NCBI GenBank assembly: GCA_937910695.1
Contig: CALEMW010000193.1
Coordinates: 1-48,128 of the forward strand
Direction: 5' to 3'
DNA length: 48,128 nucleotides
From: an uncultured bacterium
GTDB taxonomy: Bacteria > Krumholzibacteriota > Krumholzibacteriia > LZORAL124-64-63
Shown here: positions 1 through 7,582 of the stretch, piece by piece
Layout of the letters: every line of letters starts with the position of its first letter
Position numbering within the stretch: the stretch's first letter is position 1
The notes under the pieces: model-generated
Databases searched by the model: none
Told to the model about the DNA's origin: nothing
What the model saw: the letters and a program-made list of their open reading frames with translations, nothing else
Made by a program: the position numbers and the translations under genes

Positions 1-237
1 GGATTCAGCCCGAAGTACACCGACGCACGCCAATCTAGCTCCAGCTATTTCTAACTTAAAGTGGACGGTCATAGGTATCAGATGGGCTGTGGGACCGCCG
101 TTATTCACAGTTGTCTATTTTGAGAAACGGGGATCCTGGTGCTGTCCACATGGGTTGACGATGGAATTGGAATCTGTGATATCAGATGGACTGCGACCTT
201 GGATCTTGGGTGAGGGTACCATTGGTGGGGCCCACTG
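1..237. other. Gene-free segment downstream of the integrase; candidate attI side
   Basis: I see no convincing gene here. The stretch is visibly richer in A+T than the neighbouring genes. It contains a 14-base direct repeat with one mismatch (76-89 and 180-193, TATCAGATGG followed by G or A and then CTG). It lies at the 3' end of the integrase, which is where the recombination site falls in integrons whose integrase faces the same way as the cassettes. I could not find a full attC (an RYYYAAC / GTTRRRY pair) in it. Confidence 0.4.
76..193. repeat. Direct repeat pair, 14 bases, spaced 104 bases
   Basis: TATCAGATGGGCTG occurs at 76-89 and TATCAGATGGACTG at 180-193. The two copies have the same orientation, differ at one base, and sit just past the end of the integron integrase gene. 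They could be integrase-binding direct repeats of an attI site or a chance duplication. Confidence 0.45.
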
Positions 238-1212
238 TCAAATTCCTGCATCAAGAGGGCTTCGCACTCCTTGGGCGCCTCGGTTGAGGACGTGCGTGTA
301 GATCATGGTCGTCGTCACGTCCTTGTGCCCCAGGAGCTCTTGGATCGTCCTGATGTCGTATCCGGCTTCCAGCAGGTGGGTGGCGAAGGAATGCCTCAGG
401 GTGTGGCTTGAGGCGCGGCGGTTCAGGCCGGCCCGGCCTACGGCGCTCTTCACCTCGCGCTGGACGACGGACTGGTGCAGGTGGTGTCGTCGACGTTGGC
501 CGGTCTCGCAATCCTCATAGGTTTTCATGGCCGGGAAGATCCACTGCCAGACCCATTCCTTCGGGGCATTGGGATATTTGCGGACGAGGGCGTCGGGGAG
601 TGCCACGGCGCCGGCGCCGATCGCCAGATCCTTGTGGTGCACCACTCTGGCGTGACGGAGCTGATCCTTGACCGAGGTATGCAGAGCGGCGGGGAGCATC
701 GTGATCCGATCCTTGGCGCCCTTGCCGTCGCGGACCGTCAGCTCGGACCGTTCCAAGTCCAGGTCCTGGACGCGCAGACTCAGGCACTCCGTCAGCCTCA
801 GGCCGGCGCCGTACATAAGGGAGGCGGCCAGCAGGACGGGGCCTTCGAGCTGATCGAGCAGATCACGAACTTCGGAGCGGGACAGGACGATCGGGATCCG
901 CTGGGGGCGTTTCGCCCGCACGACCTCGTCGAGCCACGGCAGATCGATCTCCAGCACGTGGCGATACAGAAACAGCAGGGCGCTCAGGGCCTGGTTCTGG
1001 GTCGAGGCGCTCACGCGGTGACGGACAGCGAGGTCCGTGAGGAAGGCCGTCACCTCCTCCTCGCCCATCTCCATCGGATGGCGCAGGCCATGGTAGCGCA
1101 CATAGCGACTAACCCAGCCGGCGTAGGTCTTGCCGGTGCGCTTGCTGTAGCGGCGCAGGCGGATGGCCTCGTGCAGACGATCGAGCAGACGGGGGGCTTT
1201 GGAACCTGTCAT
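238..1212 (-). CDS. intI: Integron integrase (tyrosine recombinase, IntI type)
   Basis: This is a 324-residue site-specific tyrosine recombinase. An N-terminal SAM-like core-binding domain (about residues 10-95) is followed by the catalytic domain, with R139 (GAGLRLTE), K164/K167, H270 and R273 (SHTLRHSFATHLLEAGYD), H296 (LLGHKD) and the nucleophile Y305 (IYTHVLNRG). The extra segment at about 200-230 (ALPDALVRKYPNAPKEW then WQWIFPA) is the insertion that separates IntI from XerC/XerD, so integron integrase is the specific call. All catalytic residues are intact. AAGGAG lies 7 bases before the ATG. It is co-directional with the upstream Cys-rich gene rather than divergent from a cassette promoter. 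No cassette or attC is visible inside the window; any array would have to lie to the left of base 1. Confidence 0.93.
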   Translation of the reverse strand: MTGSKAPRLLDRLHEAIRLRRYSKRTGKTYAGWVSRYVRYHGLRHPMEMGEEEVTAFLTDLAVRHRVSASTQNQALSALLFLYRHVLEIDLPWLDEVVRAKRPQRIPIVLSRSEVRDLLDQLEGPVLLAASLMYGAGLRLTECLSLRVQDLDLERSELTVRDGKGAKDRITMLPAALHTSVKDQLRHARVVHHKDLAIGAGAVALPDALVRKYPNAPKEWVWQWIFPAMKTYEDCETGQRRRHHLHQSVVQREVKSAVGRAGLNRRASSHTLRHSFATHLLEAGYDIRTIQELLGHKDVTTTMIYTHVLNRGAQGVRSPLDAGI

Positions 1213-1278
1213 GGCGGGACTCCTTCGGGAGGGGTCCGGGCGCCGTGCTTGCAGGGACCGTGCCCCCCTACTCTTCGC

Positions 1279-1812
1279 TTAGCGGAACCTCGACTTCAGC
1301 TCGCCCCAGGCCGCCCGATCGCTGCCCACCGAACCGCAGTAAACGCACTCGAAGCCGTAAGCGTTGGCGTCTTCGCACGAGAGACACTGGATGCCGGTGT
1401 TCATGAATGCGGTCGGGGCGGTGGTGTTCGACGCCACCACGAAGGTGTGTACGCCGACGTTGAGGCAGAGGTCGAGATCGGTCATGCCCATAGACTGGGC
1501 GCTCTCGAGGCAGGTGCCGGCGCCGCAGTCGTCCATCAGGATGATCGCAGTCTCGACGATGTCCCACGAGGCGGCGGCGCTGATGCCGGAGAAGCGCACC
1601 CAGCCGGGGGTCGTGACCGTCACGTCGATCACATGGAAGGTCCAGCCGGTGTAGTCGACGCCGCAGAGCAGTTCGCCGGGCTGGCCGTTCAGCATGTCGT
1701 AGTAGCCGTTGTTGGCGCAGGTCCAGGACTGGAACGGGGTGCAGTCGAGGGCCGAGGCGGATGTAGGCGGCAGCAGAGCCGCCAAAAGCAGCAGGATGAC
1801 GAGCGGGCGCAT
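1279..1812 (-). CDS. Cys-rich secreted protein of unknown function
   Basis: This 177-residue protein has a clear signal peptide (residues 1-21, ending SASA). The mature part contains ten cysteines (24, 32, 50, 96, 101, 116, 143, 146, 156, 159). The last four form two CxxC pairs (CLSC, CVYC) 13 residues apart, like a small metal-binding or disulfide knuckle. I do not recognise the family. The start is fixed by GGGAG five bases before the ATG, and this site is buried in a strong 5'-leader hairpin (1819-1871). The integrase follows 66 bases downstream on the same strand, so they may be co-transcribed. An exported protein stabilised by disulfides is likely; no enzymatic motif is visible. Confidence 0.75.
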   Translation of the reverse strand: MRPLVILLLLAALLPPTSASALDCTPFQSWTCANNGYYDMLNGQPGELLCGVDYTGWTFHVIDVTVTTPGWVRFSGISAAASWDIVETAIILMDDCGAGTCLESAQSMGMTDLDLCLNVGVHTFVVASNTTAPTAFMNTGIQCLSCEDANAYGFECVYCGSVGSDRAAWGELKSRFR

Positions 1813-1818
1813 GGAGAC

Positions 1819-1871
1819 TCCCAGGGTTCGGGTTGTTCCGGACAGATGGATCCGTGACGCGAACCCTGGGA
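1819..1871 (-). promoter_or_regulatory. Leader hairpin that sequesters the ribosome binding site
   Basis: TCCCAGGGTTCG (1819-1830) and CGAACCCTGGGA (1860-1871) form a perfect 12-bp inverted repeat with a 29-base loop. The loop itself holds a small CGGA/TCCG stem. On the minus strand the second arm contains most of the Shine-Dalgarno GGGAG (1822-1818) of the Cys-rich secreted protein that starts at 1812. When folded, the site would be unavailable, which suggests translational control by temperature, a protein or a competing structure. Confidence 0.65.
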
Positions 1872-1895
1872 TCTTATCATACTAGACTATTCAAG

Positions 1896-3140
1896 TCATG
1901 TTTTATCGGAGCTGGGCGCTGTCGGGCTACCGGTGGCCTTTGAGTGCAGCTTCACCTCGACCCTGTCGGCCTCGTCCACGCCCGCGTAGTACTCCCGCAG
2001 GATCGCCAGCACTTCCGGGCGCGAGAACTCCGGCGGTACGTCGCCGGCTTCGCTCAGGGCTTTGCGCAGGGCCGTGCCGCTGAGGAACAGCCGGTCCTCC
2101 TTGCCGTGCGGACACGTCCGCATGCTGATCATGCCGCCGCACTTGTAGCACCAGAAGGTCCAGTCGATGGGCAGCATCTCGATCGTGAGGGCGTCGTCGG
2201 GGATCTCGCGCCAGATGTCCTGGGCGTCGAAGGGGCCGTAATAGTCCCCCACGCCGGCGTGGTCGCGGCCGATGATCATGTGGGTGCAGCCGAAGTTCTG
2301 GCGGAACAGGCCGTGGAGCAGTCCTTCGCGGGGGCCGGCGTAGCGCATGTCGAGGGGGTAGCCGCCCTGGAGCACGCTTTCGGGGAGGAAGTAGTTCTCC
2401 ACCAGGGCGTCGATGCAGCGCACGCGCACGTCGGCGGGGATGTCGCCGGGCTTCAGGGCGCCGACGAGTTGATGGATGTAAAGCCCGTCAAGGGTCTCGA
2501 GGGCGATCTTGGCCAGGTACTCGTGGCTGCGGTGCATGGGGTTGCGCAGCTGGAGGGCGGCGATGGTGCGCCAACCACGTTCGGCGAAGACGCGGCGGGA
2601 CTCGGCGGGACGCTGGTAGATGCCGGCGAACTCCGTGGGGAACATGCCCTCGCTCAGCACGCGGACGGGGCCGGACAGGTTCACGGCCTTCTGCTCGAGG
2701 ACCATCTTGACGCCGGGGTGGTCCGCATCGGTCGTACGGTAGACGTGCCCGCACTCGAAGGCGCGGTCGATCTCGTATGTGCTTTCGACGGTCATCGTGG
2801 CCATGAGTTCGCCGTCGGGGGCGATCAGCGCGACGTCGGAGCCCCGGGCAATCGCCGCGGCGGCGTCGCGGTCGGCGCTCAGGGTGATGGGGATAGGCCA
2901 GAACAGGCCTTCCTTCATGGTCATCCGCTCGCAGACGCCGCGCCAGTCGGCTTCGTCCATGAACCCGGTCAGCGGGGTGAAGCCGCCGATGCCCATCATG
3001 ATCAGGTCGCCGGTTTCGCGGCTGGTGAGCGGGAGTCGGGGAAGCGTAGCGGCGCGGCGTCGTTCGGCGTCGAGGGCGTCGCCCTTGAGGAGCAGGGAGT
3101 GGAGTTCGTCGGCGCCGTGGGGACGGATGAGGTCGGGCAT
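1896..3140 (-). CDS. sat: ATP sulfurylase (sulfate adenylyltransferase)
   Basis: This 414-residue enzyme joins sulfate and ATP to adenosine 5'-phosphosulfate plus pyrophosphate (EC 2.7.7.4), or works in reverse. Layout: N-terminal PUA-like domain (1-160), then the nucleotidyl-transferase domain with [10 protein letters not shown] (197-206, holding the HxxH motif) and GRDHAG (291-296), and a C-terminal [10 protein letters not shown] segment (353-362). CYKC (331-334) with C343 and H345 forms the zinc site typical of the monomer-type Sat of sulfate-reducing and sulfur-oxidizing bacteria rather than the CysDN type. The length is normal and no APS-kinase domain is attached. A divergent TauE/SafE exporter starts 88 bases away. 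No aprAB, dsr or cysH gene is in the window, so the direction of the pathway is open. Confidence 0.96.
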   Translation of the reverse strand: MPDLIRPHGADELHSLLLKGDALDAERRRAATLPRLPLTSRETGDLIMMGIGGFTPLTGFMDEADWRGVCERMTMKEGLFWPIPITLSADRDAAAAIARGSDVALIAPDGELMATMTVESTYEIDRAFECGHVYRTTDADHPGVKMVLEQKAVNLSGPVRVLSEGMFPTEFAGIYQRPAESRRVFAERGWRTIAALQLRNPMHRSHEYLAKIALETLDGLYIHQLVGALKPGDIPADVRVRCIDALVENYFLPESVLQGGYPLDMRYAGPREGLLHGLFRQNFGCTHMIIGRDHAGVGDYYGPFDAQDIWREIPDDALTIEMLPIDWTFWCYKCGGMISMRTCPHGKEDRLFLSGTALRKALSEAGDVPPEFSRPEVLAILREYYAGVDEADRVEVKLHSKATGSPTAPSSDKT

Positions 3141-3228
3141 GGAGGTACCTTTCAGGTGAACCCTCGACGAGAGGTTCGGCTGTGGGCTAGAGTCGCACCC
3201 GCAATGTTAGCACAACGAGGGAGTTTGA

Positions 3229-4005
3229 ATGGACCATCTGCTGATCGCCATCGTCGCCGCGGCCGTGTCCGGGCTGACCATGTTCTCCGGCTTCGGGCTC
3301 GGCACGCTGCTGCTGCCGGCCTTCGCCCTGTTCATGCCGGTGGAGTCGGCCGTGGCCGCCACCGCCCTGGTGCACGGGGCCAACAACGTGCTGAAGGCAT
3401 CGCTGCTGGGGCGTCACGCCGATATGCGGGTGGTGCTGCGGTTCGGCGTGCCCGCGGTGGTGGCCGCCGTGCTCGGGGCGCGGTTGCTGGGCAGGTTGGC
3501 CTTGAGCGAGCCTCTGACGACCTGGACGTTCGCTGGGCGCGAGGCCGTGATCACGCCGGTGGGCGGAGTGATCGGCGGACTGATGATCGTCTTCGCACTG
3601 CTGGAGATCGCCGCGGCCCTGAAGGGTCGGGCGGTGCCTGAACGATGGCTGCCGGCGGGGGGCGTCCTGTCGGGATTCTTCGGGGGACTGTCGGGGCATC
3701 AAGGGGCGCTGCGATCGGCGTTTCTGGCCACGACCCGCATTTCGCCCGAGCAGTTCGTGGGAACCAATGCCGTGATCGGGCTGGCCGTCGACGTGGTGCG
3801 ACTGAGCGTCTACTTCGGCGCGCTGTCCGCGGCGGGGGCCGCCTGGCATCCAGGGCCCCTGGTGTTCACCGGCTGTCTGGCCGCCTTCGCCGGCGTGCTG
3901 GTCGGCAAGCGGCTGCTCCACAAGATCACCATGACCGGAGTGCGGCGGCTGACCGGCGGGATGCTGCTGATCGTCGGCACCGGCCTCGCATCCGGACTCA
4001 TCTGA
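3229..4005 (+). CDS. TauE/SafE family membrane exporter (sulfite/sulfonate type)
   Basis: This 258-residue integral membrane protein has about eight hydrophobic segments in two similar halves. The first half opens with SGLTMFSGFGLGTLLLPAF and the second with SGFFGGLSGHQGALRSAF; these glycine-rich re-entrant motifs mark the TauE/SafE (DUF81) family. Members export sulfite, sulfoacetate or related anions, although many remain uncharacterised. It is divergent from sat, and GAGGGAG lies five bases before the ATG. Its position beside ATP sulfurylase supports a sulfur-anion substrate, but this is inferred from context. A strong hairpin terminator follows at 4026. Confidence 0.88.
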   Translation: MDHLLIAIVAAAVSGLTMFSGFGLGTLLLPAFALFMPVESAVAATALVHGANNVLKASLLGRHADMRVVLRFGVPAVVAAVLGARLLGRLALSEPLTTWTFAGREAVITPVGGVIGGLMIVFALLEIAAALKGRAVPERWLPAGGVLSGFFGGLSGHQGALRSAFLATTRISPEQFVGTNAVIGLAVDVVRLSVYFGALSAAGAAWHPGPLVFTGCLAAFAGVLVGKRLLHKITMTGVRRLTGGMLLIVGTGLASGLI

Positions 4006-4025
4006 TCCCCGCCGTCCTCGAAACA

Positions 4026-4055
4026 GAGCCGGACCCCTGAGGGTCCGGCTCCTTT
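4026..4055 (+). terminator. Rho-independent terminator after the TauE-like exporter
   Basis: An 11-bp GC-rich stem (GAGCCGGACCC with its complement, tetraloop CTGA) at 4026-4051 is followed by CTTTG. It lies 21 bases after the stop codon, and the cytochrome gene runs in from the other side, so it may serve both strands. Confidence 0.8.
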
Positions 4056-4078
4056 GTGATCGCACAAACGGCCGGGGG

Positions 4079-5329
4079 TCACCTCTCGGCGATGAGTTTC
4101 TTGGTCGGGCTGTGGATGCCGCCGGTGCCGGCATATTCGCCCACCCCGAGCACGTAGTCGCTCAGCTGCTGCAGGGTTTTGGTGGAGAAGCCGCCGCCGA
4201 CGCCTTCGCTGTCCTTGTGGCAGCTGTAGCAGGCGAAGTCCAGGGTCACCGCCGAGAGCCCGTCGCCGTCTTCCAGGACCTGGGTGCCGGCGGCGTTGAA
4301 CATGCCGTCGTCCTTGCCTACCGCGGCGGTATTGATCTTCCAGATGTGCGTCTTGATGTCGCCCTGGTAGTCGACCGCGTTGACGACGGCACTGCGGGTG
4401 GCCCTGGGCATGTGGCAGGTCACGCAATTGGGGAAGCTGTTGTGCTTGACCGCCATGGTGTGGCAGTCGGTGCACGAGGTCTGCAGGCCCGTGCCTTCGG
4501 CCTGGTTGTCCAGCTTGACCGAGCTGTGGGGATCGTGGCAGGTCACGCAACCGGGTCCGATATCGCTGTTGTGGGGCGAGTGGCTCCACTCGTCGAACTG
4601 GGCGTTGTGCTCCACGAAGCCGTCGGCGGCGGCGATGGGCGTGTCGTCGTGGCCGCGGGTGTGGCATCGGCCGCAGAGCCCCGGCGTGGCGTCGATCACG
4701 ATGTCGGCGGGATCCTGCGACGCGGCGTGGACGCTGCCCATGCCGTGGCAGACCTCGCACTGCACCCCGGCGAAGGCGAACGTACCGACCACGCCCGCGA
4801 GCCCGCCCTGGTTGTTCTCGGCGACGCCGTCGTCGGAGTCGACCCAGCCGGTCGTATGGCAACGGCCGCAGTCGAACGTCTTGGTGCCGGTGGTCGTGGC
4901 GAACTCGTAGTCGGAGCGGGTGTCGTTCCCGAAGTTGTACTGGTTGTCATGGACGCCCGTGATGACATAGCCCTCGTCGTCGACCCAGAGCATCTTCCAG
5001 CCGAAGCCGCCGAGGGCGTAGCTGACGTCGGACCAGGTATAGCCTGTCGGAGGCGCGACGGGGTCGTTGGCGTACGCTGCAAAGTCGGGGAAGCGGTTCG
5101 TCGGGGCCGCGCCGTCGCTTGCCATCAGGGCCGAGGCGTGTCCGTGCTCGACCCACTTGGTGTATTCGGGATGCTCGACGGTGCTGTGGCAATCGGCGCA
5201 GCGGGCGGCACCCACATAGGACGGCCCACCGACGACCGGCGGCGTGACTGTGTTGTCCTCTTCTGAACAGCCGACCAGCGCAAGGGCGACGCCCGCCAGG
5301 ACCAGCGTGATCTTCCATGATTTCGGCAT
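4079..5329 (-). CDS. Octaheme c-type cytochrome lipoprotein
   Basis: This 416-residue exported protein has eight CXXCH haem-binding motifs, starting at residues 44, 154, 191, 219, 261, 286, 302 and 367. Residues 1-21 form a lipoprotein signal (ALVGC, modified Cys at 21), so it should be anchored to a membrane facing the periplasm or the cell surface. The layout, with one isolated N-terminal haem, a long insert and then a cluster, resembles periplasmic multihaem reductases and electron carriers. I cannot match it to octahaem hydroxylamine, tetrathionate or nitrite enzymes by eye. The receiver-SLC13 gene lies 119 bases upstream on the same strand, and sat is downstream beyond tauE. An electron-transfer role in sulfur or nitrogen metabolism is reasonable but unproven. 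AAAGGAG precedes the ATG. Confidence 0.9.
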   Translation of the reverse strand: MPKSWKITLVLAGVALALVGCSEEDNTVTPPVVGGPSYVGAARCADCHSTVEHPEYTKWVEHGHASALMASDGAAPTNRFPDFAAYANDPVAPPTGYTWSDVSYALGGFGWKMLWVDDEGYVITGVHDNQYNFGNDTRSDYEFATTTGTKTFDCGRCHTTGWVDSDDGVAENNQGGLAGVVGTFAFAGVQCEVCHGMGSVHAASQDPADIVIDATPGLCGRCHTRGHDDTPIAAADGFVEHNAQFDEWSHSPHNSDIGPGCVTCHDPHSSVKLDNQAEGTGLQTSCTDCHTMAVKHNSFPNCVTCHMPRATRSAVVNAVDYQGDIKTHIWKINTAAVGKDDGMFNAAGTQVLEDGDGLSAVTLDFACYSCHKDSEGVGGGFSTKTLQQLSDYVLGVGEYAGTGGIHSPTKKLIAER

Positions 5330-5448
5330 GAGGGACTCCTTTGCGGTGGACCGAATACCCGGAACTCAGGTTCCAGGCCCCTATCGTGAAGCATCCCTGG
5401 CGACATTCCAGAATTTTTTTGGGTCGGCGTCGAAAACCGGAGCTTCCA

Positions 5449-7521
5449 TCACGCCTCAGGAAAGCCCAACCATGTCCAGTATCCCAGGAACGTCCATAGC
5501 CAAAGCACGACGAAACTGATGGCCAGCACCGCCGAACCGTGTTTGAGGAAGTCTTTCTGGGTCACGAGCTGGCGTCCTGTCAGGGGATCCTTGCTCATGG
5601 CGTAGACCAGGGCGTTGCTCGGGGTGCCGATGATCAGCAGGTGGGCGAACGACGACGAAAACGCCGTAGAAAATCCCACGACCCACGGATGCAGACCTCC
5701 GGCCTGAGCCATGGGCACGGTGATCGGGCCGAGGGCGGCCACCGTCGCACCGTCGCTCATGAAGTTGGTGATCAACCCGGTCAGCAGGCTGGCGGCGATG
5801 GGCAGACCGGCGCCGGCGAGCCAGGCGTCGGGCATGGCCTGCACGAATGCATCGGCCAGATACATGGCGCCGCCGGTCAGGGCCAGACCCTTACCGATGG
5901 CGCTGGCGCCTGCGTAGAGGAACACCACTTCCCAGTGGATCTTCGCCACTTCCGACCACTTCATCACGCCCAACAGGTTCAAGACCACCAGGCCGATGAC
6001 CACCGGGCCGCCCATGCCGAGACGTCCGCTCGAGGTGACCCAAAGCACGATCACGCCCAGCAGCACCGCCGCAGCCACGTATTCATCGCGGGTCATCGGT
6101 CCGATGCGTTCACTTTCACGTCGCACGATGGACGCCGCGTCCAGCTTCGCGACGCCGATCTTCTTGCGGAACATGAAGAAGAAGTAGAGAGCCACGGCCA
6201 GGGTGGCGACCGGCACGAAGGGCATGCCGTAGACCATCCACTGGGCGAAGGTGGGTGCGTGGCCGTAATCGGCCAGAATACCCACCATGATGGCGTTGCG
6301 ACCACCGGCCGCCGGCGAACCGGGGCCGCCCATGTTGGCGGAGAAGCAGAGCATCAACGCGAACATGACCAGCAGGGGGCGCATGGTCTTGCCGCCGTGT
6401 TCCTCCGAAATCCTGGCATGGACAAGGACGAACAGGGGCATCATGAACGCGATGAGCACCGAACCGGAGATGAACGAACACGTCAGGGCGAAGATCGGCA
6501 GAAAGAGGAACATCAGCCGGGGCAGGTCGTGCATGGGGCCGAGCAGGAGCAGACCGATGCGGCGGTCCAGCCCGGTGCCCGAGATCACCCGCGACATCAC
6601 CAGCACGCCGAAGATGAACAGCACCGAATCCTTGGCGAAGGACATGACGATCTGGTCCGGCGTCATGATGCCGGTGGCGTACATGATCACCGCCACCACC
6701 AGCGCCGTGATGCCGATGGGCATGGCGCCCGTCGCCCAGAACAGGGCCGCCATGAGGATCAGGCCGATCATGACATGGGATTTGCGGGCGGCGCCGCGGG
6801 CGCTCAAGGGACGCTCGCGGCTTGCACGCTGTTCGCCGCGGCCGTCGGTGGGGTGGTACTTGTCGCTGTAATACTCGGTGATGGTCTCGCCCGGATCCAT
6901 CTTGGCATAGTCCATATAGCCCGACAGCGACAACTTGCCCGGCTCCGGCGCCGGCGCCGAAGCCTCGTCCTTGGCTTCGTCGAGCATGCCGACCAGACGG
7001 TCGGACGGGGGAATCGTCAGCGAGCCGATCAGGATGAGAAGGCCGACCAGAAGCATGATGGGGCGGTTGTTGGGCACGCCCTTGAGACGACGCCAGCGGC
7101 TGCCCTTCGGCGCGATGGGAACGTCTTGGCGGGCCAGGGCGTGACGCTTCTCGCGCTTTGCATCGACGAGGGCCTTGCTCAGCACGTCGATGTCCGCCGG
7201 CTTCTCCATGTACTTGAAGGCCCCGGCACTGCCGGTGCTCATGGCCGACTCCACGCTGCCGAATCCGGTCAGGATGACGACCTGCACCTCGGGGCGATAC
7301 GATTTGATCTCGCGCAGCACGTGCTCGCCGTCCGCGTCGCCCAGGCGCAGGTCCAAGACCACCGCATCGAGCTTCCGATCGCGGCGCACCGCACGGACGG
7401 CCTCGGCGCCGTCGGCCACACAGGTCACGACGAAGCCCTGACGGCGGAGACGTTCGCCGAGCACGTGGCGAAAGTCGCCGTCGTCGTCGACAATCAGGAT
7501 GTGGGCCTTGATCTCGGACAC
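5449..7521 (-). CDS. Response-regulator receiver domain fused to SLC13/DASS anion symporter
   Basis: This is a 690-residue fusion. Residues 1-125 form a complete CheY-like receiver: acidic pocket D12/D13, phospho-acceptor D57 (VVLDLRLGD), T85 (ILTGFGS) and K107 (YMEKP). A first hydrophobic helix lies at about 154-171, followed by a charged linker (about 180-248). From 249 to the end is a divalent-anion:Na+ symporter of about 10 membrane segments. The two substrate-site motifs are altered: SANMGGPGSPAAGGRN (394-409) and NFMSDGATVAALGP where SNT is usual. The start is GTG at 7521 with GGAGG six bases upstream; an upstream ATG at 7650 in frame lacks such a site and would overlap the GT9 gene. 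The receiver implies that transport of a dicarboxylate- or sulfate-like anion is controlled by phosphorylation, but no histidine kinase is encoded in the window. Confidence 0.9.
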   Translation of the reverse strand: MSEIKAHILIVDDDGDFRHVLGERLRRQGFVVTCVADGAEAVRAVRRDRKLDAVVLDLRLGDADGEHVLREIKSYRPEVQVVILTGFGSVESAMSTGSAGAFKYMEKPADIDVLSKALVDAKREKRHALARQDVPIAPKGSRWRRLKGVPNNRPIMLLVGLLILIGSLTIPPSDRLVGMLDEAKDEASAPAPEPGKLSLSGYMDYAKMDPGETITEYYSDKYHPTDGRGEQRASRERPLSARGAARKSHVMIGLILMAALFWATGAMPIGITALVVAVIMYATGIMTPDQIVMSFAKDSVLFIFGVLVMSRVISGTGLDRRIGLLLLGPMHDLPRLMFLFLPIFALTCSFISGSVLIAFMMPLFVLVHARISEEHGGKTMRPLLVMFALMLCFSANMGGPGSPAAGGRNAIMVGILADYGHAPTFAQWMVYGMPFVPVATLAVALYFFFMFRKKIGVAKLDAASIVRRESERIGPMTRDEYVAAAVLLGVIVLWVTSSGRLGMGGPVVIGLVVLNLLGVMKWSEVAKIHWEVVFLYAGASAIGKGLALTGGAMYLADAFVQAMPDAWLAGAGLPIAASLLTGLITNFMSDGATVAALGPITVPMAQAGGLHPWVVGFSTAFSSSFAHLLIIGTPSNALVYAMSKDPLTGRQLVTQKDFLKHGSAVLAISFVVLWLWTFLGYWTWLGFPEA

Positions 7522-7582
7522 GCAGGGCCTCCGGGGTGGAGCTGATTCCGATCCGCGGCGGAGTATAGGGGTTCGCGGCAAA

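Noticed and set aside
1944-3641. 565-residue open frame on the plus strand
   Set aside because: It is antisense to sat and crosses into tauE in a wrong frame.
5539-7545. 668-residue open frame on the plus strand
   Set aside because: It is the shadow of the receiver-SLC13 gene, with no recognisable domain and a composition typical of antisense GC-rich DNA.
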